From: Agaricicola taiwanensis_A
GTDB lineage: Bacteria; Pseudomonadota; Alphaproteobacteria; Rhizobiales; Methylopilaceae
Reading direction: 5' to 3'
NCBI GenBank assembly: GCA_040394255.1
Contig: JBEBSP010000198.1
Span: 1 to 5,104 of the forward strand
Length of the DNA stretch: 5,104 bases
The translations under genes and the position numbers were made by a program. Positions within the stretch are counted from its first letter, which is position 1. Every line of letters begins with the position of its first letter. This document shows, piece after piece, positions 1 to 5,104 of the stretch. The notes beneath the pieces were generated by a model. That model worked only from the letters and a program-made list of their open reading frames with translations. It did not search any database and was not told where the DNA came from.

Positions 1-688
1 CCGCGTCCTGGCCGGTCAGCGCGTCGGCGACCAGCAGCACCTCATGCGGATTGGTGGCCCGCCGCACTTCGGCGACCTCGGCCATCAGCGCCTCGTCCAC
101 CGTGGTGCGTCCGGCGGTGTCGAGCATCACGACGTCGTAGCCGCCGAGGCGCGCCGCCTGCATGGCGCGGTTCGCGATCTGCACCGCCGACTGCCCGGCA
201 ACGATCGGCAGCACCTCAACCTCGACCTGTTTGCCCAGCGCGGCCAGTTGCTCCATGGCGGCGGGACGGCGCGTGTCGAGCGAGGCCATCAGGACTTTAC
301 GCTTCTCGCGCGTGGCGAGGCGGCGGGCGATCTTGGCGGTGGTGGTGGTCTTGCCCGAGCCCTGCAGGCCGACCATCAGGATCGGCACCGGGGCGGCGGC
401 GGCAAGGCTGATGGGGTCGGCCTCGGAGCCCAGCGTCTCCACCAGCGTGTCATGGACGATCTTGACGACCATCTGGCCGGGGGTGACGGATTTGACCACC
501 TCGACGCCGACGGCCCGTTCCTTCACCTTGTCGACGAAGGACTTGACCACATCGAGCGCGACATCGGCCTCCAGCAGCGCGCGGCGCACCTCGCGCATGG
601 CCTCGGAGACATCGGCCTCCGAGAGCGCACCGCGTCCGCGCAGCTTGTCGAGTATGCCGCCGAGGCGGTCCTGAAGGGTCTCAAACAT
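1..688 (-). CDS. ffh: Signal recognition particle GTPase Ffh, N-terminal part (runs off the left edge)
   Basis: Ffh binds SRP RNA and the signal sequences of nascent membrane proteins and delivers the ribosome to the FtsY receptor at the inner membrane. The visible 229 codons start MFETLQDRLGGILDKL and cover the helical N domain (about residues 1-95) and the first part of the GTPase G domain. Seen directly are the P-loop GLQGSGKTTT (107-116), the G2-region DTRRPAA (138-144) and the G3 motif DTAGR (190-194). The last readable residues are LLVADALTGQDA (218-229). The TKxD motif and the methionine-rich M domain lie beyond position 1. The start is supported by GGGAG at 695-699 on the minus strand, six bases before ATG. 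FtsY shares the GTPase fold, but the N-terminus and the GLQGSGKTTT wording are those of Ffh. The gene is intact as far as it is visible. Confidence 0.97.
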   Translation of the reverse strand, partial: MFETLQDRLGGILDKLRGRGALSEADVSEAMREVRRALLEADVALDVVKSFVDKVKERAVGVEVVKSVTPGQMVVKIVHDTLVETLGSEADPISLAAAAPVPILMVGLQGSGKTTTTAKIARRLATREKRKVLMASLDTRRPAAMEQLAALGKQVEVEVLPIVAGQSAVQIANRAMQAARLGGYDVVMLDTAGRTTVDEALMAEVAEVRRATNPHEVLLVADALTGQDA

Positions 689-843
689 GGCATTCTCCCG
701 CATCCCCGGAACACAACGCAAAACGCGCCCGAGGGCGCATCGCGCTGTCGGGCGGTGACCCCTTCACCTCGTGTGTGAAGCGGCGGCTCGTTGACGTCAT
801 GCTCATGAGAGCGGAGCGTGGATACGCCGCACAAGCTCCGGAG
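689..843. other. Intergenic region msrQ-ffh
   Basis: Besides the promoter and hairpin listed separately, this 155-bp stretch holds three perfect 8-base palindromes: TGACGTCA (792-799), CTCATGAG (802-809) and CTCCGGAG (836-843). The first two lie just downstream of the predicted ffh transcription start. I see no stable RNA gene here; the SRP 4.5S RNA is not in this window. Confidence 0.5.
720..738 (-). terminator. Hairpin followed by a short T-run between msrQ and ffh
   Basis: The arms GCGCCC and GGGCGC (725-738) form a perfect 6-bp inverted repeat with two central bases, probably folding as a 5-bp stem with a 4-base loop. On the minus strand they are followed by GTTTTGCG. It lies about 105 bases after the msrQ stop and 36 bases before the ffh start, so it could be the msrPQ terminator. 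It also lies inside the predicted ffh leader, downstream of the ffh promoter, where it would act as an attenuator or an RNA stability element. The T-run is short and the stem modest. Confidence 0.4.
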
Positions 844-847
844 TCAA
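819..847 (-). promoter_or_regulatory. Probable ffh promoter, -35 box overlapping the msrQ stop codon
   Basis: Read on the minus strand, CTTGACT gives a -35 hexamer TTGACT (842-847). A 17-base spacer follows, then a -10 hexamer TATCCA (819-824). CTTGAC with a 17-base spacer matches the usual alphaproteobacterial housekeeping sigma pattern, though the -10 is only moderate. The TGA inside the -35 box is the stop codon of msrQ, so gene end and promoter are fused. The predicted start is near 811-813, which would give ffh a leader of about 125 nt. This is inferred from sequence only. Confidence 0.55.
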
Positions 848-1506
848 GAAATCGGGGCCCGGCGGCTCCACCGGTACCACAGGCGCCAGCCCATCAGACC
901 CGCGAAGACGCCCAGGTAGATGCCGGCGTCGAGGAAGTCGTTCTTGCCCGCCTTGTGCCACCACAGGTGCAGCAGGGCGAGCCCGCCGGTGAGGTAGATC
1001 AGCCGGTGCAGCCATTGCCAGTTCCGCCCGCCGAGCCGCCTAACCCAGCCCCTGGTGGAGGTCACGGCCAGCGGGATCAGCAGGGTGAAGGCCAGGAAGC
1101 CGACCAGGATGAAGGGCCGTTTCGCGATGTCGGCGGCGATGGCCACGGGGTCGAACCACTGGTCCCACCAGACATAGGTCAGGAAATGCAGGCTGGCGTA
1201 GAAGAAGGCGAACAGCCCGACCATGCGCCGGACCTTCACGAGCCCGGCCTGTCCCGTGACGGCCCTGAGCGGCGTGATCGCCAGCGTCACCATGAGGATG
1301 ACGAGCGTCCAGGTGCCCGCCGAGCGGGTCAGGAACTCGACCGGATTGGCCGTGAGCCCGTTGGTGAAGCCGAGCACCACCCAGCGGGCGAGCGGAACGA
1401 GGCCGAGGATGAACACGCCGGCGCGGAACAGCGGAAGGGGAATGCCGAACACGCGCGGGCCGCTGCGCGGCTTCGGCCGAGGTGCGGCGTCGGACCTCGC
1501 TGTCAT
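844..1506 (-). CDS. msrQ: Haem-binding membrane subunit of the MsrPQ methionine sulfoxide reductase
   Basis: MsrQ (formerly YedZ) is an inner-membrane b-type cytochrome that passes electrons from the quinone pool or a flavin reductase to periplasmic MsrP. The 220 residues are very hydrophobic, with about six membrane segments near 22-46, 65-83, 95-115, 131-150, 166-183 and 193-211. Histidines H107 (in ASLHFLTY), H167 (in WLHRLIY) and H180 (in ALLHLWW) have spacings of 60 and 13, the same as the haem-ligand histidines H91, H151 and H164 I recall for E. coli MsrQ. The N-terminal 18 residues are basic and probably cytoplasmic. The gene starts 40 bases after the msrP stop and the two read as one operon. 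I see no clear Shine-Dalgarno sequence upstream of ATG, so it may rely on coupling to msrP. Length is normal for the family. Confidence 0.95.
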   Translation of the reverse strand: MTARSDAAPRPKPRSGPRVFGIPLPLFRAGVFILGLVPLARWVVLGFTNGLTANPVEFLTRSAGTWTLVILMVTLAITPLRAVTGQAGLVKVRRMVGLFAFFYASLHFLTYVWWDQWFDPVAIAADIAKRPFILVGFLAFTLLIPLAVTSTRGWVRRLGGRNWQWLHRLIYLTGGLALLHLWWHKAGKNDFLDAGIYLGVFAGLMGWRLWYRWSRRAPIS

Positions 1507-1546
1507 GGCGCCCGGGATGCGCGGAGGGGGCGGCCCACCGACACCA

Positions 1547-2506
1547 TCAATAATTCGCCTTCAGGTCCATCCCCGCGTAGAGCGAGGCGACCTGATCGCC
1601 GTAACCGTTGAACATCAACGTCGGTCGCTTGGGCGAGAAGATGCCGTCCTCGCCGATGCGGCGCTCGGTCGCCTGGCTCCAGCGCGGATGCGGCACGTTC
1701 GGATTGACGTTGGCGTAGAAGCCGTATTCCCGCGCCGCCGCCTTGACCCAGCTGGTCGGCGGCTCCTGTTCCGTGAAGCGGATGCGCACCAGCGATTTCA
1801 CCGATTTGAAGCCGTATTTCCACGGCACCACGATGCGGACCGGCGCGCCGTTCTGGTTCGGCAGCACCTCACCGTAAAGCCCGAAGGTCAGCAGCGTCAG
1901 CGGGTGCATGGCCTCGTCCATGCGCAGGCCCTCCACATAGGGCCAGTCCAGCACGCGGCGGCTGACGCCGGGCATGGTGTCCTTCTGCACCACGGTCTCG
2001 AAGGCGACGTATTTCGCCCGCGACGTCGGCTCGACCTGTTTGATGAGTTCGGCCAGCGGATAGCCGCTCCAGGGGATCACCATGGACCAGCCCTCGACGC
2101 AGCGCAGGCGGTAGACACGCTCCTCCATGGCGGCGAGCTTCAGCAGGCTGTCGATGTCGAAGGTCTGCGGTTTGGCGACCTCGCCCTCCACCGCCACGGT
2201 CCAGGGCCGGGTGCGGAAATCCCCGGCGTAGTCGGCCGGATCGCCCTTGCCCGTGCCGAATTCATAGTAATTGTTGTAGCTCGTCACATCATCGTAGGAC
2301 GTCGGCTTGTCGGCCGCCACGAAGGCGGCGTTGCGCGCGGCCGGCAGGGCCGGGTTCCTGCCCGGCGCGGCGGCGATCGCGGGCCGTCCCGCGGCACCCA
2401 GCGCCAGCGCTCCCATCCCGCCCGCGAGCAACGCCCGACGGTTCAGGAAGACGGATCTGGGCGTGATCTCGGACGGCACGATGTCGGATGGCATGCGGAA
2501 AGGCAT
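1547..2506 (-). CDS. msrP: Periplasmic molybdopterin methionine sulfoxide reductase, catalytic subunit MsrP
   Basis: MsrP (formerly YedY) reduces methionine sulfoxide, free or protein-bound, in envelope proteins after oxidative or hypochlorous stress. The 319-residue precursor carries a twin-arginine signal, with RR at 23-24 in LNRRALLAGG, a hydrophobic stretch to about 40, and probable cleavage near AIAAA (43-47), so it is exported folded with its cofactor. Family landmarks are YNNYYEFG (77-84), the molybdenum-ligand cysteine C136 in YRLRCVEGWSMV, KYVAFET (165-171), YVEGLRMDEAMHPLTLL (190-206), NGAPVRIVVPWKYGFK (219-234) and PHPRWSQATER (272-282) near the C-terminus. The start is supported by AGGAG at 2513-2517 on the minus strand, six bases before ATG. 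It is the first gene of the msrPQ pair and its promoter must lie in the AT-rich region above 2507. No key residue appears to be missing. Confidence 0.97.
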   Translation of the reverse strand: MPFRMPSDIVPSEITPRSVFLNRRALLAGGMGALALGAAGRPAIAAAPGRNPALPAARNAAFVAADKPTSYDDVTSYNNYYEFGTGKGDPADYAGDFRTRPWTVAVEGEVAKPQTFDIDSLLKLAAMEERVYRLRCVEGWSMVIPWSGYPLAELIKQVEPTSRAKYVAFETVVQKDTMPGVSRRVLDWPYVEGLRMDEAMHPLTLLTFGLYGEVLPNQNGAPVRIVVPWKYGFKSVKSLVRIRFTEQEPPTSWVKAAAREYGFYANVNPNVPHPRWSQATERRIGEDGIFSPKRPTLMFNGYGDQVASLYAGMDLKANY

Positions 2507-2575
2507 GGCAAGCTCCTGCGTCAGCCTGCCTCATCCTGAGCGATCAAGTGCCGGAAGGACAATCACAAACCCGCG

Positions 2576-2648
2576 CGCTTTGGAATTGATCCACTTATAA
2601 AGTATTGATTTAAAAGGATTTTTTATTGACGGAAAGCTTTTTTGGCGC
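2576..2648. promoter_or_regulatory. AT-rich divergent control region between msrP and the small plus-strand gene
   Basis: Within 2581-2645 only 18 of 65 bases are G or C, against about two-thirds in the flanking genes. The stretch sits between two divergent starts, so it should hold the msrP promoter on the minus strand and the small-gene promoter on the plus strand. On the minus strand a TATAAG (2594-2599) could be the msrP -10, but I find no convincing -35 at 16-18 bases. On the plus strand ATTGAT occurs at 2585-2590 and 2604-2609, and ATTGAC at 2625-2630. Confidence 0.6.
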
Positions 2649-2654
2649 ATGATG
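2626..2654 (+). promoter_or_regulatory. Plus-strand promoter with A/T-rich upstream element
   Basis: A -35 hexamer TTGACG (2626-2631) is followed at a 16-base spacing by CATGAT (2648-2653); at 17 bases it would be ATGATG (2649-2654). The -35 is close to consensus and the -10 is four of six. Directly upstream lies an A/T-rich tract (2609-2625), including six T in a row, which resembles an UP element. Predicted transcription starts near 2660. Nothing else on this strand before dapF needs it except the 42-codon gene at 2736. Confidence 0.55.
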
Positions 2655-2684
2655 CGGATGCATCGGGAACCGACCTCCCGGCAT

Positions 2685-2718
2685 CTGCCGCACCGGCGGC
2701 AGGGCCTTGAACCCTGTC
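2685..2718 (+). promoter_or_regulatory. Leader with two overlapping, mutually exclusive hairpins
   Basis: Hairpin A pairs 2685-2691 (CTGCCGC) with 2696-2702 (GCGGCAG) around the loop ACCG, a perfect 7-bp stem. Hairpin B pairs 2698-2704 with 2712-2718, seven pairs including one G-U, around a 7-base loop. The two share 2698-2702, so only one can form at a time. Hairpin B ends four bases before the ribosome binding site GGAG (2723-2726). This suggests a possible switch of translation, but it matches no riboswitch class I recognise. Confidence 0.35.
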
Positions 2719-2735
2719 TGACGGAGTTAAGACCC

Positions 2736-2864
2736 ATGAATCACCTGACCGATCTGCGCCCCTCGCGCCTGTTCTTCTGCTGGCCGTCCCGCCTTGGCGC
2801 GTTCAGCCTGATCGCCCTCGCCGCGATCATGACGCTCGACAAGGTCGTCCCGGCCATCGTCTGA
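2736..2864 (+). CDS. Small hydrophobic protein of 42 residues, function unknown
   Basis: I do not recognise this protein. It begins MNHLTDLRPSRLFFCWPSRL and continues into a hydrophobic stretch at about 20-34 (LGAFSLIALAAIMTL), then D35-K36 and a hydrophobic tail ending VVPAIV. The basic N-terminus (R8, R11, R19) followed by a short apolar segment fits a small membrane-associated protein with the N-terminus inside. It has one cysteine (C15) and no metal-binding or DNA-binding motif. GGAG at 2723-2726, nine bases before ATG, supports this start; in-frame ATGs at 2649 and 2652 fall inside the promoter -10 and are unlikely. The gene has its own promoter and a strong terminator, and it diverges from msrP, so shared control with msrPQ is possible. 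The unit could instead be mainly a regulatory RNA. Confidence 0.55.
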   Translation: MNHLTDLRPSRLFFCWPSRLGAFSLIALAAIMTLDKVVPAIV

Positions 2865-2925
2865 GCCAGTTCTCCACGTTTCGTCCTGGCCGAGCCTTGT
2901 CCTCCAGACCGCGGCCGGGACCGTG

Positions 2926-2958
2926 AAGGCCGGGCGGCTGGCATGGCCGCCCGGTTTT
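2926..2958 (+). terminator. Strong intrinsic terminator of the small transcript
   Basis: A perfect 9-bp GC stem (2930-2938 with 2946-2954) around the 7-base loop TGGCATG is followed immediately by TTTT (2955-2958). The stem can be lengthened outward by two A-U and two G-U pairs (2926-2929 with 2955-2958). It lies 62 bases after the stop of the 42-codon gene and 40 bases before dapF, so it closes the small unit and insulates dapF from it. Confidence 0.85.
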
Positions 2959-2962
2959 GCCA

Positions 2963-3001
2963 TATAAGGGCGGCGACATGATTGGACGCCCCCATCGATG
3001 A
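2963..3001 (+). promoter_or_regulatory. dapF start region with possible -10 and a 7-codon leader frame
   Basis: TATAAG at 2963-2968 could be a -10, but the matching -35 position falls in the terminator hairpin and is not a good match. AAGGG (2966-2970) lies seven bases before an ATG at 2978. From there a frame of seven codons (MIGRPHR) ends with TGA at 2999-3001, overlapping the dapF ATG at 2998-3000. The dapF start itself has only a weak GGA (2984-2986) before it, so coupling through this mini-frame is conceivable. Confidence 0.3.
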
Positions 3002-3855
3002 GCCCGCTCGGCAACCGCCCCTTCCTGAAGATGAACGGCCTCGGCAACGCGATCGTGGTCCTGGACCTGCGCGGCACGGGCATCGCCGTGACGGCGGGCG
3101 AGGCGCGCGCCGTTGCCGCCGCCGTGCCCTACGACCAGATGATGGTGCTGCACGACGGCACCGGCGTCGACGCCTTCATGCGCATTTACAATTCCGACGG
3201 TTCGGAGGTTTCCTCCTGCGGCAACGGCACGCGCTGCGTCGCCTGGCGGCTGATGGAGGACACCGGCCGCGACACCATCCATCTGGCCACCTCCTCCGGC
3301 CCGCTCACGGCCTGGCGCGGCGCGGCGCCCATGACCATCGCGGTCGACATGGGAACCCCGCGCTTCGGCTGGCGCGACATCCCGCTCGCCCGCGACGCCG
3401 GCGACACCCGCGCCATCGATCTCGCCTGGCCGGAGACCGCCCCGGTGGTGTCCGCCCCCTCCGTGGTCAACGTCGGCAACCCGCACGCCATCTTCTGGGT
3501 CGACGACATCGCCGCCTGCGATCTGGCCGAACTCGGCCCCGCGCTGGAGCATCACCCGCTGTTCCCGCAGCGCGCCAACATCTCATTGGCCCATGTCACC
3601 GCAGATAACGCCCTCACCCTCAAGGTCTGGGAGCGCGGCGCGGGCCTGACCCTCGCCTGCGGCACCGCCGCCTGCGCCGCCGCCGTGGCCGCCGCCCGCA
3701 CCGGACGCACTGGCCGCTCCGTCACGGTGACGCTGCCCGGCGGGCCGCTGCTGATCGAGTGGCGGGCCGACGATCACATCCTCATGACCGGCCCGGTCGA
3801 GCTGGAATACCAAGGCCGCTTCGACCCCGCGATCTTCGGCGGCGTCGCCGGATGA
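2998..3855 (+). CDS. dapF: Diaminopimelate epimerase
   Basis: DapF interconverts LL- and meso-diaminopimelate in the cytoplasm without a cofactor, supplying peptidoglycan cross-links and the lysine pathway. The 285 residues form the expected two-lobed fold. The two catalytic cysteines are C74 in SSCGNGTRC and C221 in LACGTAACA. Substrate-binding residues match the Haemophilus enzyme one for one: N17 (GLGN), Q47 (YDQMM), N65 (IYNSDG), N161 (VGNPHA), N194 (RANIS), and E212-R213 (VWERGAG). The first lobe has GNAIVVLD where many DapF proteins have GNDFVV(I/V)D; this and the SDGSEV lead to the first cysteine motif are variants I associate with alphaproteobacteria. The start places the conserved FLKMNGLGN motif about nine residues in, which is normal, and no in-frame alternative is better. 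The stop overlaps the mtaB start, so the two are translationally coupled. Confidence 0.97.
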   Translation: MSPLGNRPFLKMNGLGNAIVVLDLRGTGIAVTAGEARAVAAAVPYDQMMVLHDGTGVDAFMRIYNSDGSEVSSCGNGTRCVAWRLMEDTGRDTIHLATSSGPLTAWRGAAPMTIAVDMGTPRFGWRDIPLARDAGDTRAIDLAWPETAPVVSAPSVVNVGNPHAIFWVDDIAACDLAELGPALEHHPLFPQRANISLAHVTADNALTLKVWERGAGLTLACGTAACAAAVAAARTGRTGRSVTVTLPGGPLLIEWRADDHILMTGPVELEYQGRFDPAIFGGVAG

Positions 3856-5102
3856 CCGTCGACGTCGTCACCTTCGGTTGCCGGCTCAACATCCACGAGT
3901 CCGAGACGATCCGCCGGGCCGCCATGGCGGCGGGCCGCTCCGACCTCGTGGTGGTCAACACCTGCGCGGTCACCGCCGAGGCGACACGGCAGGCGCGCCA
4001 GACCATACGCCGCCTGCGCCGCGACCGGCCCGAAGCCGAGATCGTGGTCACCGGCTGCGCCGCCCAGATCGACCCGGCGATGTTCGCGCGCATGCCGGAA
4101 GTCAGCGAGGTCATCGGCAACAGCGAGAAGATGAAGCCCGAAAGCTGGCGTCCGCGCGGTTTCGGCGTCGAGGCCTTCGAGCGCGTGCGCGTCGCCGACA
4201 TCATGGCCGTCGAGGACACCGCCCCCCACCTGACCGACGGCTACCACGAGATGGCCCGCGCCTTCGTACAGGTCCAGAACGGCTGCGACCACCGCTGCAC
4301 CTTCTGCATCATTCCTTATGGCCGCGGCCCCTCGCGCTCGGTGCCCATGGGCGCGGTGGTGGAGCGCATCCGCAACCTCGCCGCCGAGGGCTGCCGCGAG
4401 GTGGTGCTGACCGGCGTCGACCTGACGAGCTACGGCGCGGATCTTCCCGGCACGCCGCCGCTGGGAAAGCTGGTGCGCACCATCCTGAAGCTGGTCCCGG
4501 ACCTGCCGCGCCTGCGCATCTCCTCCATCGACGCGGTCGAGGCCGACCCGGACCTCTTCGCCGCGCTGGCCGAGGAGGAGCGGCTGATGCCCCATCTCCA
4601 CGTCTCGCTCCAGCACGGCGACGACCTGATCCTGAAGCGCATGAAGCGCCGCCATTCCGCCCGCGACGCCGTGGCCTTCTGCGATGAGGTGCGCCGTCTG
4701 CGCCCCGGCATCGTGCTGGGCGCGGACCTGATCGCGGGCTTTCCCACCGAGACCGAGGCACAGGCCCGCCGCAACCTCGCCATCGTCGACGCCTGCGGCC
4801 TGACGCATCTCCACGTCTTCCAGTATTCGCCCCGCCCCGGCACGCCGGCGGCGCGCATGCCGCAGGTGCCTCACGACCTGGCGAAGGACCGCGCCGCCCG
4901 CCTGCGCGCCAAGGCCGGCGATGTGCTGCGCCGCCATCTCGCGGGCGAGATCGGCCGCCGCCGCACGGCGCTGGTGGAAAGCCCCGGCGTCGGCCGCACC
5001 GAGGGCTTCACGGTGGTGAAGCTGCCCCGCCCCGCCCTCGTCGGAGGTGTGATCCCGGTGACCATCGCGGGCCACGACGGCAAGAGGCTGATCGCGGCAT
5101 GA
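3852..5102 (+). CDS. mtaB: tRNA t6A37 methylthiotransferase MtaB
   Basis: MtaB is a radical-SAM enzyme that adds a methylthio group to N6-threonylcarbamoyladenosine at position 37 of ANN-decoding tRNAs, giving ms2t6A. The 416 residues show the N-terminal UPF0004 domain with its iron-sulfur cysteines C10 (FGCRLN), C38 (VVNTCAV) and C69 (VTGCAAQ). The radical-SAM triad C145-C149-C152 lies in NGCDHRCTFCIIPYGRG. Further core motifs are LTGVDLTSYG (186-195), HVSLQHGDD (250-258), GADLIAGFPTET (290-301) and FQYSPRPGTPAA (323-334). The C-terminal 45-50 residues fit a short TRAM-like RNA-binding domain. MiaB and RimO share this layout, but the GCRLN opening, absence of a longer N-terminal extension and the dapF neighbour favour MtaB. 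ATG at 3852 overlaps the dapF stop as ATGA, and no separate ribosome binding site is clear. The gene is complete, ending two bases before the window ends. Confidence 0.94.
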   Translation: MTVDVVTFGCRLNIHESETIRRAAMAAGRSDLVVVNTCAVTAEATRQARQTIRRLRRDRPEAEIVVTGCAAQIDPAMFARMPEVSEVIGNSEKMKPESWRPRGFGVEAFERVRVADIMAVEDTAPHLTDGYHEMARAFVQVQNGCDHRCTFCIIPYGRGPSRSVPMGAVVERIRNLAAEGCREVVLTGVDLTSYGADLPGTPPLGKLVRTILKLVPDLPRLRISSIDAVEADPDLFAALAEEERLMPHLHVSLQHGDDLILKRMKRRHSARDAVAFCDEVRRLRPGIVLGADLIAGFPTETEAQARRNLAIVDACGLTHLHVFQYSPRPGTPAARMPQVPHDLAKDRAARLRAKAGDVLRRHLAGEIGRRRTALVESPGVGRTEGFTVVKLPRPALVGGVIPVTIAGHDGKRLIAA

Positions 5103-5104
5103 GG

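Noticed and set aside
775..1611. 278-codon plus-strand open frame opposite msrQ
   Set aside because: Antisense shadow of a clear six-segment membrane protein; composition is Pro/Glu/Gln/Arg repeats typical of a complement frame.
1223..2539. 438-codon plus-strand open frame opposite msrP and msrQ
   Set aside because: It runs across both real genes and their gap in antisense, with Arg/Gly/His-rich composition and no recognisable motif.
2666..2693. GGAAC at 2666-2670 as an EcfG-type stress -35
   Set aside because: The expected CGTT is not found at 16-17 bases; the sequence there is CCGC.
2649..2735. In-frame 29-codon extension of the small gene to ATG at 2649
   Set aside because: That ATG lies inside the -10 box and upstream of the predicted start, and the extension would translate the hairpin leader; the ATG at 2736 has a proper GGAG.
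2531..2737. 68-codon minus-strand frame upstream of msrP across the AT-rich region
   Set aside because: It covers both promoters and the leader hairpins, has no ribosome binding site and reads as mixed cysteine/arginine then lysine-rich sequence without a motif.
2736..2864. Small gene as a DUF1127-type or methionine-rich MsrP-linked peptide
   Set aside because: It lacks the DUF1127 arginine/leucine pattern and has only two methionines, so neither known small-protein family fits.
2939..2960. Sigma-54-like TGGCAT...TTGCC before dapF
   Set aside because: The GG to GC distance does not fit the fixed 10-base -24/-12 spacing, and both parts belong to the terminator hairpin.
3774..5075. 433-codon minus-strand open frame opposite mtaB and the dapF end
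   Set aside because: It is antisense to two genes with clear catalytic motifs, is low-complexity (Gly/Ala/His/Arg rich) as expected for the reverse of high-GC codons, and shows no domain.

Overview
The window is a stretch of high-GC (roughly two-thirds G+C by eye) proteobacterial chromosome. The alpha-type DapF signature (SCGNGTRC after SDGSEV), an ATGA-coupled dapF-mtaB pair, ffh nearby and a CTTGAC-type promoter all point to an alphaproteobacterium. A family within that class cannot be fixed from the sequence alone. Coding is dense and there is no sign of insertion sequences, phage genes, tRNA, rRNA or CRISPR.

Layout. The left part is all on the minus strand. It holds the N-terminal 229 codons of ffh (SRP GTPase, cut by the window edge at position 1), and upstream of it the msrP-msrQ pair, which is transcribed msrP first and then msrQ toward ffh. 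The 155-bp msrQ-ffh gap holds a good housekeeping-type promoter whose -35 box overlaps the msrQ stop codon, a terminator-like hairpin, and a 41-codon frame running into the ffh start. The middle, 2507-2997, is the least explained part. It contains a sharply AT-rich divergent control region (18 of 65 bases are G/C in 2581-2645), a plus-strand promoter with an A/T-rich upstream element, a leader with two mutually exclusive hairpins, a 42-codon small hydrophobic-protein gene with a good ribosome binding site, and a strong intrinsic terminator. Together these make a self-contained unit of about 300 nt. The right part is the plus-strand operon dapF-mtaB, joined by a 4-base ATGA overlap; mtaB ends two bases before the window does.

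How the genes work together. Ffh carries signal-bearing ribosomes to the membrane. MsrP is a periplasmic molybdoenzyme that repairs oxidised methionines, fed with electrons by the membrane haem protein MsrQ. DapF makes meso-diaminopimelate for peptidoglycan and lysine. MtaB methylthiolates t6A37 in ANN-decoding tRNAs. These are mostly housekeeping or envelope-maintenance functions. I see no evidence of a new multi-gene system; the most novel material is the small divergent transcript unit at about 2626-2958 and the leaders of ffh and dapF.
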